A stretch of 64,000 bases of DNA from Candidatus Egerieimonas intestinavium. GTDB taxonomy: Bacteria; Bacillota; Clostridia; Lachnospirales; Lachnospiraceae. A program made the translations under genes and the position numbers. The DNA is taken from NCBI GenBank assembly GCA_018711815.1, contig DVHU01000008.1:1-64000 (forward strand), read 5' to 3'. This document shows, piece after piece, positions 29,272 to 40,826 of the stretch. Every line of letters starts with the position of its first letter. The stretch's first letter is position 1. Under the pieces are notes generated by a model. That model was not told where the DNA came from, did no database searches, and worked only from the letters and a program-made list of their open reading frames with translations.

Positions 29272-30927
29272 CTAGCGGTTGTTGATGGCAGTCACCAGGG
29301 CGTCGATGGCTGCATGGATAACGTCCACATGAACGCCGGCGCCCCAGGAAAGGGTTCCATCCGGTTTCTTGATGCCCACATAGGCGATAGCCCGGGAGCG
29401 GGAGCTCTGCTCCAGCGCGTGCTCCTGGTAGGTAACCAGGTCGTACTTCAGGTTGTAGGCCTTCTTCAAGGCCTGGCTCACCGCATTGAGGCGTCCATTT
29501 CCCACTGCCTCGGTGACGATCTTCTTTCCCTTGAAGGTGGAGGTCACCTGGGTCACGATGCCATCGTTCTTCTGCTGGAAATGCACCTCCACGATCTTGT
29601 AGGGCTCCGTAACGTTCTCGAAGGTCTTGGTAAACAGCTGGAAGATCTCCTCCGGCTGCAGCTCCTTGTGGCTGTGATCGGACACAGCCTTGGCCGCGTA
29701 GCCCATGGCCTCCCGCATCTTGGCCGGAAGATTCAGGCCGTACTTTGTCTCCAGGATGTAACCCACGCCGCCCTTGCCGGACTGGCTGTTGATGCGGATC
29801 ACATCCGCGTCGTAGTTGCGGCCCACGTCCTTGGGATCAATGGGAAGATAGGGCACGGTCCAGTGGTCGGGATCCTTCTCCTCCAGCCACTTCATGCCCT
29901 TGGCGATGGCATCCTGATGGGAACCGGAGAAGGCTGCGAATACCAGGGCGCCGCTGTAGGGGCTTCGCTCATCCACCTGCATGCCCGTGTACTTCTCATA
30001 CTGCTCGCAGATATCCGGCATGTCGGAGAAGTCCAGCTGGGGATCCACGCCCTGGGAGTACATATTCATGGCCAGGGTGATAATATCCACATTTCCGGTG
30101 CGCTCACCGTTTCCGAAGAGGGTTCCCTCGATCCGGTCGGCTCCCGCCAGCAGACCCATCTCAGAGTCGGCCACGCCGCAGCCCCGGTCGTTGTGGGGAT
30201 GAAGGGATACCACTACGTTCTCCCGGTATTTCAGGTTCTTGCACATATACTCCACCTGGCTGGCGTACACGTGGGGCATGGAGTGCTCCACGGTAACCGG
30301 CAGATTGATGATGGCCTTGCGGTCCGCGGTGGGCTTCCAGATATCCAGAACCGCGTTGCACACCTCCAGGGCGTACTCCGGCTCCGTGCCGGTGAAGCTC
30401 TCCGGGCTGTACTCAAAGCGGTAGTCGGCTCCCGCCTCCTCGGTCAGCTCCTTTAACAGCTTAGCTCCCTCCACAGCGATCTCCAGGATTTCCTCCTTGG
30501 ACTTTCTGAACACCTGCTCCCGCTGGGCCAGGGAGGTGGAATTGTACACATGGACAATGACGTTCTTCGCCCCCTGCACCGCCTCGAAGGTCTTGCGGAT
30601 AATGTGCTCCCGGGCCTGGGTCAGCACCTGGATAGTCACGTCGTCGGGAATCAGGTTCTTGTCGATCAGCGCCCGCAGGAACTCGTACTCGGTCTCGGAG
30701 GCCGCCGGAAATCCCACCTCGATCTCCTTGAAACCGATCTTCACCAACAGCTTAAAGAAATCAATCTTCTGCTCCAGGCTCATGGGAATCACCAGGGCCT
30801 GGTTTCCATCCCGCAGATCCACGCTGCACCATACGGGCGCCTTCTCCACATATTCTTTCTTCGCCCAGTCCATACAGGCCACCGGGGGCATAAAATACTG
30901 TCTCTTGTACTTGCCGCAATTCATCAT
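29272..30927 (-). CDS. leuA: 2-isopropylmalate synthase
   Basis: WCSVDLRDGNQALVIPM, HPHNDRGCGVADSEMGLLAGADRIEGTLFGNGERTGN. Confidence 0.96.
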   Translation of the reverse strand: MMNCGKYKRQYFMPPVACMDWAKKEYVEKAPVWCSVDLRDGNQALVIPMSLEQKIDFFKLLVKIGFKEIEVGFPAASETEYEFLRALIDKNLIPDDVTIQVLTQAREHIIRKTFEAVQGAKNVIVHVYNSTSLAQREQVFRKSKEEILEIAVEGAKLLKELTEEAGADYRFEYSPESFTGTEPEYALEVCNAVLDIWKPTADRKAIINLPVTVEHSMPHVYASQVEYMCKNLKYRENVVVSLHPHNDRGCGVADSEMGLLAGADRIEGTLFGNGERTGNVDIITLAMNMYSQGVDPQLDFSDMPDICEQYEKYTGMQVDERSPYSGALVFAAFSGSHQDAIAKGMKWLEEKDPDHWTVPYLPIDPKDVGRNYDADVIRINSQSGKGGVGYILETKYGLNLPAKMREAMGYAAKAVSDHSHKELQPEEIFQLFTKTFENVTEPYKIVEVHFQQKNDGIVTQVTSTFKGKKIVTEAVGNGRLNAVSQALKKAYNLKYDLVTYQEHALEQSSRSRAIAYVGIKKPDGTLSWGAGVHVDVIHAAIDALVTAINNR

Positions 30928-31027
30928 AACTAGATCCTCCTTCTTTCACCTTGCTGATTCGTTGAAAAGAAAGGCATCCCGCAGGGAGTATTTTCATTAA
31001 TTGGGGAAACGCTCTTTCCCCAAAACA

Positions 31028-31335
31028 AAAGCCTGCGCCTCCTGCCCTTTGGCAGGAGACGCAGGCGATAAATGCTCCGCGCGGTACCACTCCTGTTTAT
31101 GAATTAAACTCTTCATACACTCACCGGATACGAGTCATGTCTCAGACCTTATATCCTGCCCAGATAACGGCTGGGGGCCGTCTGTGTCTACTCTCGCCAG
31201 GGGCGATTTCGGACAGCTGCTCTGAGGTCAGTTCCCGTCAGCTCCCTCCGCTGCCTCACACCAGCCGACAGCTCTCTGCAGGCGGACACCCACGGTACTC
31301 TTCCTCTTCTTCGCCTTTTCTTTTCAATTAGATAG
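31028..31335 (-). promoter_or_regulatory. T-box riboswitch leader upstream of leuA
   Basis: Minus strand CAGGAGTGGTACCGCGCGG followed by terminator CGCCTGCGTCTCCTGCC...GGCAGGAGGCGCAGGCTTTTGTTTT. Confidence 0.9.
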
Positions 31336-31506
31336 GTCTACTTTATCATTTTATGGATTGACTGTCAAGAACTTTTCCTCGGTCCTTGCCACACCTTCCC
31401 TCCGCCGCAGTGCGATTCTCGCGGAGCGTTTCTTATTTCATCTTTCATAGGACCACAGTCTTCCATGAAAGAAAAAAGAGCTCTGATCTCTCAAAGCTCT
31501 TCTCAG

Positions 31507-31580
31507 TCGGGGCAACAGGATTTGAACCTGCGACCTCACGGCCCCCAGCCGTGCGCGCTACCAAGCTACGCCATACCCCG
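31507..31580 (-). tRNA. tRNA-Pro (anticodon GGG)
   Basis: Minus strand CGGGGTATGGCGTAGCTTGGTAGCGCGCACGGCTGGGGGCCGTGAGGTCGCAGGTTCAAATCCTGTTGCCCCGA; all arms fold, anticodon loop CTGGGGG. Confidence 0.95.
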
Positions 31581-31877
31581 TCGACAAGATGTAGTATATA
31601 CCATTTCCTTCCGTTTGTAAAGCCCTAATTTAAAAATTTTTCTAAAATTCATATATTCAGAAAATTCACAACAATTCTTTGCTATTCTGTAAGCAAGAAA
31701 GTGGGTTGCTATAATTAGTGAATATCGAATAATGCAGCCCCCCTTCCGCCTGCGGCAAGCTGCGCAAAGTTGCCTGCGGAACAAAAAAGCAGCCGCCCCG
31801 GGGGAAAATCTCATTGACTCACCCGGAACAGCTGCCGGTAATGAAGGTTGTCAAACCGTTACTGCCTGATTTACTGT

Positions 31878-32363
31878 CTATTTTCCGTTAATGTAATTAA
31901 TCAATCCCTCCGCCCGGATAATCTTCTGCATAAACTCCGGGAAGGCCTGTCCCTGATACTGGGTTCCCTTGGTGTGATTGTAGATCACTCCGCTGTCGAA
32001 ATCTACCTCCACCTGATCTCCGGCCTCAATCCCTTTGGCCGCCTCCGGGCACTCGATGATGGGGAGACCGATATTGATGGCGTTGCGGTAGAAAATCCGT
32101 GCGAAGGTCTCCGCGATGACACAGCTGACCCCCGCCGCCTTGATGGCGATGGGCGCATGCTCTCTGGAGGAGCCGCAGCCAAAATTTTTGTTGGCCACGA
32201 TCAGATCTCCCTTGTGCACCTGCTTGATGAAATCCTTGTCAATATCCTCCATACAGTGGGCCGCCAGCTCCGCCGGATCTGAAGAATTCAGATATCTGGC
32301 CGGAATGATCACGTCCGTATCTACGTTGTCGCCATATTTAAACACTGTTCCCTGCGCTTTCAT
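31878..32363 (-). CDS. leuD: 3-isopropylmalate dehydratase small subunit
   Basis: [35 protein letters not shown]. Confidence 0.95.
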   Translation of the reverse strand: MKAQGTVFKYGDNVDTDVIIPARYLNSSDPAELAAHCMEDIDKDFIKQVHKGDLIVANKNFGCGSSREHAPIAIKAAGVSCVIAETFARIFYRNAINIGLPIIECPEAAKGIEAGDQVEVDFDSGVIYNHTKGTQYQGQAFPEFMQKIIRAEGLINYINGK

Positions 32364-32373
32364 CTGCTACCTC

Positions 32374-33642
32374 CTACATTCCCAGTTCTTCCGGGGAAGA
32401 AATCTTTCCTGTCACCGCGCTGGCAGCCGCCACTGCGGGGCTGGCCAGATAAACCTCTGACTTCACATGTCCCATACGTCCCACAAAGTTCCGGTTGGTG
32501 GTGGAGATACAGCGCTCTCCCTCAGCCAGGATGCCCATATATCCGCCCAGGCACGGTCCGCAGGTGGGTGTGCTCACCACTGCCCCGGCCTCGATGAATA
32601 TCTTTAAGAGCCCCTCCTCCATGGCCTGAAGGTAGATAGCCTGGGTGGCCGGAATCACGATACAGCGCAGTCCCTTTTTCACCCGGCGTCCCTTTAAGAT
32701 CTGGGCGGCCACCCGCAGGTCGTCGATGCGTCCGTTGGTACAGGAGCCGATCACCGCCTGATCCACAGCCACAGGCTCAGTGATCTCGTCAATGGTCTTG
32801 GTGTTCTCCGGCAGATGGGGGAAAGCCACCGTGGGCCGCAGCTGGCTCAGATCAATGGTGTACTCCTCATCGTAAACGGCGTCCTCATCCGCCTCATATA
32901 CTTTGTAGCTTCTCTTGGAATGTTCCGCCATATAAGCCTTGGCCTTGTCGTCCACCGGGAAAATACCGTTCTTTCCGCCGGCCTCAATGGCCATATTGGC
33001 GATGGTAAACCGGTCGTCCATGGACAGGCTGGCCACGCCCTCCCCCACAAACTCCATGGAGCGGTACAGAGCGCCGTCCACGCCGATCATACCGATAATG
33101 TGCAGGATAACGTCCTTCCCGCTGACCCACTTGGGCAGTTTCCCGATGAGGTTAAATTTGATGGCGGAGGGAACCTTAAACCAGCACTTGCCGGTGGCCA
33201 TTCCCGCAGCCATATCCGTACTTCCCACACCGGTGGAGAAGGCGCCCAGAGCGCCGTAGGTACAAGTGTGGGAATCCGCTCCGATGATCACGTCTCCCGC
33301 CACCGTCAGACCTTTCTCCGGCAGCAGGGCGTGCTCGATGCCCATCTCTCCCACGTCGAAATAATTGGTGATCTCATGCTTGCAGGCAAACTCCCGCACG
33401 CATTTGCAGTGCTCCGCGGACTTAATATCCTTGTTGGGGATAAAGTGGTCCATGACCAGAGCAATTTTATCTTTGTCAAAAACAGTATTTACGGTCATTT
33501 TATCCATTTCATGGATAGCTACCGGGGAGGTGATGTCATTTCCCAGCACCAGATCCAATTCAGCCTCAATCAGCTGTCCCGCCTCTACATGGTCCAATCC
33601 AGCGGCTGCCGCCAGGATTTTCTGTGTCATTGTCATGCCCAT
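32374..33642 (-). CDS. leuC: 3-isopropylmalate dehydratase large subunit
   Basis: [61 protein letters not shown]. Confidence 0.95.
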   Translation of the reverse strand: MGMTMTQKILAAAAGLDHVEAGQLIEAELDLVLGNDITSPVAIHEMDKMTVNTVFDKDKIALVMDHFIPNKDIKSAEHCKCVREFACKHEITNYFDVGEMGIEHALLPEKGLTVAGDVIIGADSHTCTYGALGAFSTGVGSTDMAAGMATGKCWFKVPSAIKFNLIGKLPKWVSGKDVILHIIGMIGVDGALYRSMEFVGEGVASLSMDDRFTIANMAIEAGGKNGIFPVDDKAKAYMAEHSKRSYKVYEADEDAVYDEEYTIDLSQLRPTVAFPHLPENTKTIDEITEPVAVDQAVIGSCTNGRIDDLRVAAQILKGRRVKKGLRCIVIPATQAIYLQAMEEGLLKIFIEAGAVVSTPTCGPCLGGYMGILAEGERCISTTNRNFVGRMGHVKSEVYLASPAVAAASAVTGKISSPEELGM

Positions 33643-33759
33643 GAGATTTTCCTCCTTACTCAAGCACTTTCTGTTTGCCATTATAGCATAGTTTTTGCTA
33701 TAATAGTAATACATGTTAACTATGGTATTTATAACTTACGTTTATAGAAAAGGAGTCTT

Positions 33760-34644
33760 ATGGAACAAAACCTGTCTTTATATCACATTTTTTATACGGT
33801 GGCCAACGCCGGAACCATCTCCAAGGCGGCCAAGGAATTGTACATCAGTCAGCCGGCCATCAGCAAAGCCATCCAGAAATTGGAGCAGTCCCTCCAGGTG
33901 CCGCTTTTTACCAGAACTTCCCGCGGAGTTCACTTGACAAATGAGGGTAAAATTTTGTACACTCATGTACGTACAGCTGTAGATGCCCTCTCCTCCGGAG
34001 AGGATCAGATGCGCAGGATTCACGACCTGGGAATGGGGCAGCTTCGCATCGGCGCCAGCACTACCCTCTGCCGCTATGTGCTGCTCCCCCACCTGCAGGG
34101 CTTCGTGAAGGCTCATCCCCATATTCAGATTTCCATCGACTGCCAGCCCACCCATGAGATTCTGGGGCTGCTGGAGAGCGGAAAAATCGACGTAGGGTTG
34201 GTGGGAACCCCGGAAAGTCCCGGGAACGGCCTTTCCTTTTTATCCATGGGAAGTATCCAGGACACCTTCGTGGCCACCCCCGATTACCTGGAAAATCTGA
34301 AAATGCGTGACGCCGCTTCAGCCACCTACATGCTTCTGGATCAGGCCAATGTGTCCCGCCAGTATATCGACCCCTACCTGCAGGCCATATCCCTGCCGGT
34401 GGAGCATATCCTGGAGGTCACCACCATGGATCTGCTGATCGACTTCGCGCGAACCGGACTGGGAATCGCCTGCGTCATCCGCGAGTTTGTGGAGGAGGAT
34501 CTGCGAGCATCCAGCTTGGTGGAGGTTCCCCTGGAGGTAACCTTCCCCAGAAGGGAAGTTGGATTCTTGTACCAGGAGCACGGCGCCGCCGGCTTCGCCC
34601 TGGGAAGCTTTCTGCGCTATATGAGGGAATGTACACCAGATTAA
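33760..34644 (+). CDS. LysR family transcriptional regulator (divergent from leuCD)
   Basis: N-terminal HTH: YTVANAGTISKAAKELYISQPAISKAIQKLEQSLQVPLFTRTSRGVHLT. Confidence 0.95.
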   Translation: MEQNLSLYHIFYTVANAGTISKAAKELYISQPAISKAIQKLEQSLQVPLFTRTSRGVHLTNEGKILYTHVRTAVDALSSGEDQMRRIHDLGMGQLRIGASTTLCRYVLLPHLQGFVKAHPHIQISIDCQPTHEILGLLESGKIDVGLVGTPESPGNGLSFLSMGSIQDTFVATPDYLENLKMRDAASATYMLLDQANVSRQYIDPYLQAISLPVEHILEVTTMDLLIDFARTGLGIACVIREFVEEDLRASSLVEVPLEVTFPRREVGFLYQEHGAAGFALGSFLRYMRECTPD

Positions 34645-34663
34645 GAGAGGAGTAAAGGAAACC

Positions 34664-35317
34664 ATGAAACGATTTTTTGCCATGCTTTGTATGGCGGCCA
34701 TGGCAGTCAGCCTTCTGACGGGCTGCAAGGACAAAGGGGAAGATTCCGTACAGGAGGATCCCACCGCCACGCCTGCTCCCACCGCCGCGGAGGACGAGAC
34801 AGGCTCGGAGGATCTCCTGTCCGGCATGCACCACGCTACCATCGAGGTAGAAAATTACGGAACCATCACCCTGGAGTTGGACGCGGACACCGCCCCCATC
34901 ACCGTCACCAACTTTGTCAACCTGGCCAACGAGGGGTTTTATGACGGTCTCACCTTCCACCGGATTATGTCCGGTTTCATGATGCAGGGAGGCGATCCCC
35001 AGGCCAACGGAACCGGCGGTTCCGACGAGAAGATCAAGGGCGAATTTTCCAACAACGGGGTGGAGAACGACATTTCCCACCTGCGGGGAACCATCTCCAT
35101 GGCCCGGAGCAAAAACAATGATTCCGCCTCCAGCCAGTTCTTCATCGTCCATCAGGACAGCACCTTCCTGGATGGGGATTACGCCGCTTTCGGGAAAGTG
35201 ACGGAAGGTATGGAGGTGGTGGACACCATCTGCGCCTCCGCTAAGCCCATTGACGACAACGGAACCATCGTTCGGGATCAGCAGCCCATTATCAAGAAAA
35301 TTACCATACTGGATTAA
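34664..35317 (+). CDS. Peptidyl-prolyl cis-trans isomerase, cyclophilin type, lipoprotein
   Basis: Lipobox LLTGC; GFYDGLTFHRIMSGFMMQGGDPQANGTGG. Confidence 0.95.
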   Translation: MKRFFAMLCMAAMAVSLLTGCKDKGEDSVQEDPTATPAPTAAEDETGSEDLLSGMHHATIEVENYGTITLELDADTAPITVTNFVNLANEGFYDGLTFHRIMSGFMMQGGDPQANGTGGSDEKIKGEFSNNGVENDISHLRGTISMARSKNNDSASSQFFIVHQDSTFLDGDYAAFGKVTEGMEVVDTICASAKPIDDNGTIVRDQQPIIKKITILD

Positions 35318-35325
35318 TCAGGCAA

Positions 35326-35377
35326 AACCCGGCAGGCTATACAATGGCGTGTATTGTATAGCCTGCCGGGTTTTTAT
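35326..35377. terminator. Long symmetric intrinsic terminator
   Basis: AAAACCCGGCAGGCTATACAAT-ggcgtgt-ATTGTATAGCCTGCCGGGTTTTT. Confidence 0.85.
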
Positions 35378-35514
35378 GGGTTCTCTCTCTATTCCTATAA
35401 ATCCTGAGCAAGCTGTGCTCACAACACTACAAAAGGGAGCGCCTCCTGGGCCAGCCTATCCGGCCCATAAGGTGCTCCCCTCTCATGATCTTATTTTATT
35501 CCATAGCCGCTTTC

Positions 35515-36552
<1,038 letters not shown>

Positions 36553-36597
36553 TTAATATATGGTTAGGGAAGGTTCTCTTCTCTAGCACTCTGTTTT

Positions 36598-37095
36598 TTA
36601 GAGATAGCGCACATCTCCGCTGCCTCTGGAGAGACCGGTGATACCGGTTCTGGCAACCTCAAGGATCTCATAGCTGCCGATCAGCAGGCTCATGAAGGCC
36701 TCCAGCTTGCTCTCCGTTCCCGTGAGCTCCACAATCATGGAATCCCTGCCCACGTCTACGATCTTCGCCCGGAAAATATTCGTAAGGGAAAGCACGCTTT
36801 CCCGCATACTCTCCTCTACCCGCATCTTAACCATGATCAGCTCACGGCTGACACTCTCCTCCGGCTCCAGGACCTTGATGTCCTTCACATCCACTAATTT
36901 CCGCAGCTGTCTGGTAATCTGCTCCAGCACCACATCATCGCCGGAACATACCACAGTCATACGGGAATAGTTGGGATCTGCCGTCTCGCCTACAGTCAGA
37001 CTCTTGATATTATAGCCCCGCCTGCTGAACAGTCCTGATACTCGGCTCAGCACACCTGCTGTATTATCAACGAGAATGGATAGTACTCTCCTCAT
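36598..37095 (-). CDS. ilvN: Acetolactate synthase small subunit
   Basis: LSILVDNTAGVLSRVSGLFSRRGYNIKSLTVG ACT domain. Confidence 0.95.
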   Translation of the reverse strand: MRRVLSILVDNTAGVLSRVSGLFSRRGYNIKSLTVGETADPNYSRMTVVCSGDDVVLEQITRQLRKLVDVKDIKVLEPEESVSRELIMVKMRVEESMRESVLSLTNIFRAKIVDVGRDSMIVELTGTESKLEAFMSLLIGSYEILEVARTGITGLSRGSGDVRYL

Positions 37096-37391
37096 AACAC
37101 ATTCCCCCTTTTCCCGAATCTTCGGTACTTTTCTGCTATTTTAGCAATTCCTGCCCCCTTTGTCAACAGATTGTCCCCTCCATTTCAGCCGTGAAGCCTC
37201 TTCTGCCTATACAAAATTGGCATAGCTGCTATAACCTGCCGGCGGCCGGACAGCGCCATTGCCCATACAAAATGTCCCAAAAGCTAGGATTCCTGAGGAA
37301 AGCTTCCGCATATTTATGGGCTGCGCGAAGCAATTTTCCCCGGGCCTCCCTGCTTTTGGGACACTCTCTTTCCGCCTCCAGGCGATCTACT

Positions 37392-38780
37392 CTACGTATC
37401 GTCGCCTGCCTGGTCAGGGCTGTCCTGACCGGCATCCTCCCCCTGATCCTGGGAGTCAGCATTATCCTGCGCTCCTCCATCCCCCTGATCGCCGGAGCTG
37501 GTGGTATTCTGAGCTCCTCCCTGATCCGTGGATGTGGTATTATCCTGAGCTCCGCCGCCTGTCTGGCTAGTACTATTCTGGGCGCCGTCCGCGCTCTCAT
37601 CTGTTCCCGAGGAGGCGGCCGCCTCCAGCACCGGAGCCAGGGAGGTGTCCTGGAAGAAGGTATTGGCGTTGTACAGGTAGAGCACGTCTGTGATTCCCTC
37701 AGCGTCCACCAGCATGGACAGATCATCATAGTAATATCTGGGGTCGATGACTATGATCTCCCGATAGTAGGGGGCCAGGAAGGGCAGAAAACAGTTGGCG
37801 TAGGAATCCTTCAGCAGCAGCAGCTTGCGTCCTCCCTCCAGGGGCGTCTCCACCTTCACCTCCGGGTGGTTGCCGTCCAGGAACACCGTGTAGGCGTCAC
37901 GAATCTCCAGATTCTCCGCATTGTAGAAGGATCCGGATTTCTCCTGCTCGCTGACATAGGTGACAATGGAGCCCGGCTGATCCTCATCGGGCAGCTGAAC
38001 TTCTATCTCTTCTTCCTGGTTCATGCGAAAACCGCTCTTGGCCGAGAGGGTTCCCCGGAACTGATTGGAAACCACCATCCCATTATAGGCGGGAGCCGTC
38101 TCCACCAGGCCCATGGCCACCGCCGCCTCCGAGAAGGCCTCATAAGCCCCTCTAGTGGTCCAGTGATGGTCCGTCTGATAGTAGAGCTTGGTTCCCTTTT
38201 CATGCTGGGCCTTAAACCGCTCTCTCACGTCAATCCCAGTGACTCCGTTTTCCGCAAAGAAGGAATACATCTGATCCATCCAGGCGTTCTGATCCCCGGC
38301 AGGGGCGCCGGCGGGCAGATAATCCTCCAGAATATTCACCGCCGTGGGGGCCAGCAGGAAATACTGCTTCAGATCCGGGTACTTCTGGGAAAAGCTGTTG
38401 ATGGCCGTCTGGACCTTCTCCAGGTTAGCGGGATCCGGCTCCACAAAATTTTCCATCAGATAGCCCTTCTTCCCCCGGAAAACCCCGTTGGAATCCTGCT
38501 TGCCGCTGATGGTGTCCGCCAGGCCTTTTAAGTGTACCCAGGCGTCCCGGAATACAAACTGGTCGTTGATATAGCTCTCATAGTTGGTCTCAAACTGCCC
38601 CGACAGCAGACTGTCCACCGTCACCTCCGGCGCAGAGGCCAGCATCCGGTTCTCCGTCTCCGAAAAGCTTCTGTCCTTGTGGAAAATATTTCCCAGCACC
38701 AGGAAGGCCACCAGGCCAAAAAAGAGAATCCCCGTGATATTCAGAAAGATATTCCGCTTATTTTTCTTTCTTAGTTTCAT
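37392..38780 (-). CDS. DHHW-family (AlgX/AlgJ-like) exported protein with low-complexity Gln/Asn/Gly/Asp tail
   Basis: N-terminal TM, YYQTDHHWTTRGAYEAF motif, repetitive C-terminus GGAQDNTTSTDQGGAQNTTSSGDQGDGGAQDNADSQDQG. Confidence 0.88.
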   Translation of the reverse strand: MKLRKKNKRNIFLNITGILFFGLVAFLVLGNIFHKDRSFSETENRMLASAPEVTVDSLLSGQFETNYESYINDQFVFRDAWVHLKGLADTISGKQDSNGVFRGKKGYLMENFVEPDPANLEKVQTAINSFSQKYPDLKQYFLLAPTAVNILEDYLPAGAPAGDQNAWMDQMYSFFAENGVTGIDVRERFKAQHEKGTKLYYQTDHHWTTRGAYEAFSEAAVAMGLVETAPAYNGMVVSNQFRGTLSAKSGFRMNQEEEIEVQLPDEDQPGSIVTYVSEQEKSGSFYNAENLEIRDAYTVFLDGNHPEVKVETPLEGGRKLLLLKDSYANCFLPFLAPYYREIIVIDPRYYYDDLSMLVDAEGITDVLYLYNANTFFQDTSLAPVLEAAASSGTDESADGAQNSTSQTGGGAQDNTTSTDQGGAQNTTSSGDQGDGGAQDNADSQDQGEDAGQDSPDQAGDDT

Positions 38781-38792
38781 TTTAGTCGTCCT

Positions 38793-40190
38793 TTAAAATC
38801 TGAAATACAAAAATGGATTGTAGGAATCATATACCAGGAAAGCGATGCTCAGCAGGAGCAGCAGGCCGTTGATCACTGCCGCCGCCACAGGCCTGGTGCC
38901 GGCCACCCGCTTGTACCACTTGTAGGCCCAGGGTCTGGTGCAGATGATGCAAAACACCAGCAAAACCAGACTGCTCTTCAGGTAGTAGAAAGCGGTGGCG
39001 TTGGCGAAGCCTGCCACGCCCACACCGAAGAGGCTTCCCAGATAAGCGAGGCCGTCCTTCAGATCTGTGCAGCTGAAGAACACCCAGCCGATGATCACGA
39101 AGATCATGGTATACAGATTGCCCACCCAGCCCGGCAGCCGCTCCAGATATTTGCCCCAGATGTATTTCTCCAGCAGCAGAAACACGCCGTAGTAAACGCC
39201 CCACAGGACGAAGTTCCAGGCCGCCCCGTGCCAGAGTCCGGTCAGGGCCCAGACCACCAGAATATTTCGGATATGCTTGGGTACCGACACCCGGTTTCCG
39301 CCCAGGGGGATGTACACATACTCCCTAAACCAGGTGCCCAGGGAGATGTGCCACCTTCTCCAGAATTCCGTCACCGACCTGGAGGTGTAGGGATAGTCAA
39401 AGTTCTTCACAAACTGGAAGCCCAGCATCTTTCCCAGACCCACGGCCATATCTGAATATCCCGAGAAGTCGAAATAAATCTGCATGGTATAAAAAATAAT
39501 TCCTATCCAGGAGGTGACCACCGTCTGGTAGCCGTCGCCCAGGCCCTGGATGGAGGTGTACACCGCTCCGGCCGTGTTGGCCAGCAGAACCTTCTTGGCC
39601 AATCCCTTGATGAAATACTCCGCGCCCAGGCTGGCCTTATGCCAGGTGATGCTCCTCTCCTCCAGCTGTTCCTGAATATCGATGTACCGCACGATGGGTC
39701 CCGCGATCAGCTGGGGGAACATGGTGATATACAGGGCGAAATCCAGAATATTCTTCTGGACCCGAATCTCATCCCTGTACAGATCCAGGATGTAAGACAG
39801 GGTCTGGAAGGTATAAAAGGAAATACCCACGGGCAGCGCCAGCTCCCGGTAGGGAATATTCACCGGAAGTATGGCGTTGATGGATCCCAGCAGGAAGCCG
39901 TAATATTTGAAGAATCCCAAAATACAGAGATTTACCACCACCGTGAAGATCAGATTCGCCCTCCGGCGGGCGGGATTCTCCTTCAGCCGGTCCAGCTCCA
40001 AGCCCATGACAAAATTAAACAAAATGGATAGCAGCATCAGCACAATATACACCGGCTCCCCCCAGGCGTAAAAGATAATGCTGGCTGCCAGCAAAATAAT
40101 ATTTTTCCAGCGAAGTCCCGGAATCACATAATAAAGTGCCAGTACTATCGGCAAAAACACAAACAAAAATACAATGCTGCTGAATACCAT
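38793..40190 (-). CDS. MBOAT family O-acyltransferase (DltB/AlgI-like)
   Basis: FSGYSDMAVGLGKMLGFQFVKNFDYPYTSRSVTEFWRRWHISLGTWFREYVYIPLGGNR, ALTGLWHGAAWNF. Confidence 0.95.
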   Translation of the reverse strand: MVFSSIVFLFVFLPIVLALYYVIPGLRWKNIILLAASIIFYAWGEPVYIVLMLLSILFNFVMGLELDRLKENPARRRANLIFTVVVNLCILGFFKYYGFLLGSINAILPVNIPYRELALPVGISFYTFQTLSYILDLYRDEIRVQKNILDFALYITMFPQLIAGPIVRYIDIQEQLEERSITWHKASLGAEYFIKGLAKKVLLANTAGAVYTSIQGLGDGYQTVVTSWIGIIFYTMQIYFDFSGYSDMAVGLGKMLGFQFVKNFDYPYTSRSVTEFWRRWHISLGTWFREYVYIPLGGNRVSVPKHIRNILVVWALTGLWHGAAWNFVLWGVYYGVFLLLEKYIWGKYLERLPGWVGNLYTMIFVIIGWVFFSCTDLKDGLAYLGSLFGVGVAGFANATAFYYLKSSLVLLVFCIICTRPWAYKWYKRVAGTRPVAAAVINGLLLLLSIAFLVYDSYNPFLYFRF

Positions 40191-40220
40191 GATGGTTCTC
40201 CCCTGCGCTCCAAAACAAAT

Positions 40221-40823
40221 TTATTTGATAAAATCCACGTAACGCGTCTTCCACGCGTCCGCCTTTTCACCCACGGCCAAAAAGGCAAAATTACCCCGGG
40301 TATCAATGATCGCCTCGTTCAGCAGAGCCGTCTGCTCCGCTCCATACCCCTCAAAGCTCTTCTTCTGGTTCTCCACATGCTCCTCCAGGCTCTCCTGCAG
40401 GTCGCTCAGCTGGGACTGCTCCTTCACCTTCACGATCAGAAGCTCCTCCACAGCCATGGGGGATTCCGCCTTGTAAAAGAGGAATCCGTCGTAGGACGCC
40501 TCGTCTATGCCTATGTACCGTTTCAGATCAATGCCGCTCTTCTTCTGCAGGGCCGTCAGATCCGAATCCTGTTCCATCTCCGCCGTGATCTCCTCTATGC
40601 TGCAGTCTCTGGCCCCGTCTCCCCGGTATATGACGATCAGATAAATGAGCAGGAGCAAAACCAGTCCAACTTTCACTATCCGCATCACCAGATCCTGATT
40701 CAGCTCCAGCCCCGCTGCAGCCCTGGAATTCGCTCTGGTTCCAGAACGCGCTTCACTCCCGGAAGCCCCTTCATGTCTGAGCTTCGCCCCAGTCCTGGGA
40801 TTTCTTCTCTTTCGTGTCTCCAT
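40221..40823 (-). CDS. DUF4358-like membrane-anchored protein
   Basis: Single TM plus short extracytoplasmic domain, operonic between MBOAT and SGNH genes; family assigned tentatively. Confidence 0.6.
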   Translation of the reverse strand: METRKRRNPRTGAKLRHEGASGSEARSGTRANSRAAAGLELNQDLVMRIVKVGLVLLLLIYLIVIYRGDGARDCSIEEITAEMEQDSDLTALQKKSGIDLKRYIGIDEASYDGFLFYKAESPMAVEELLIVKVKEQSQLSDLQESLEEHVENQKKSFEGYGAEQTALLNEAIIDTRGNFAFLAVGEKADAWKTRYVDFIK

Positions 40824-40826
40824 CTC

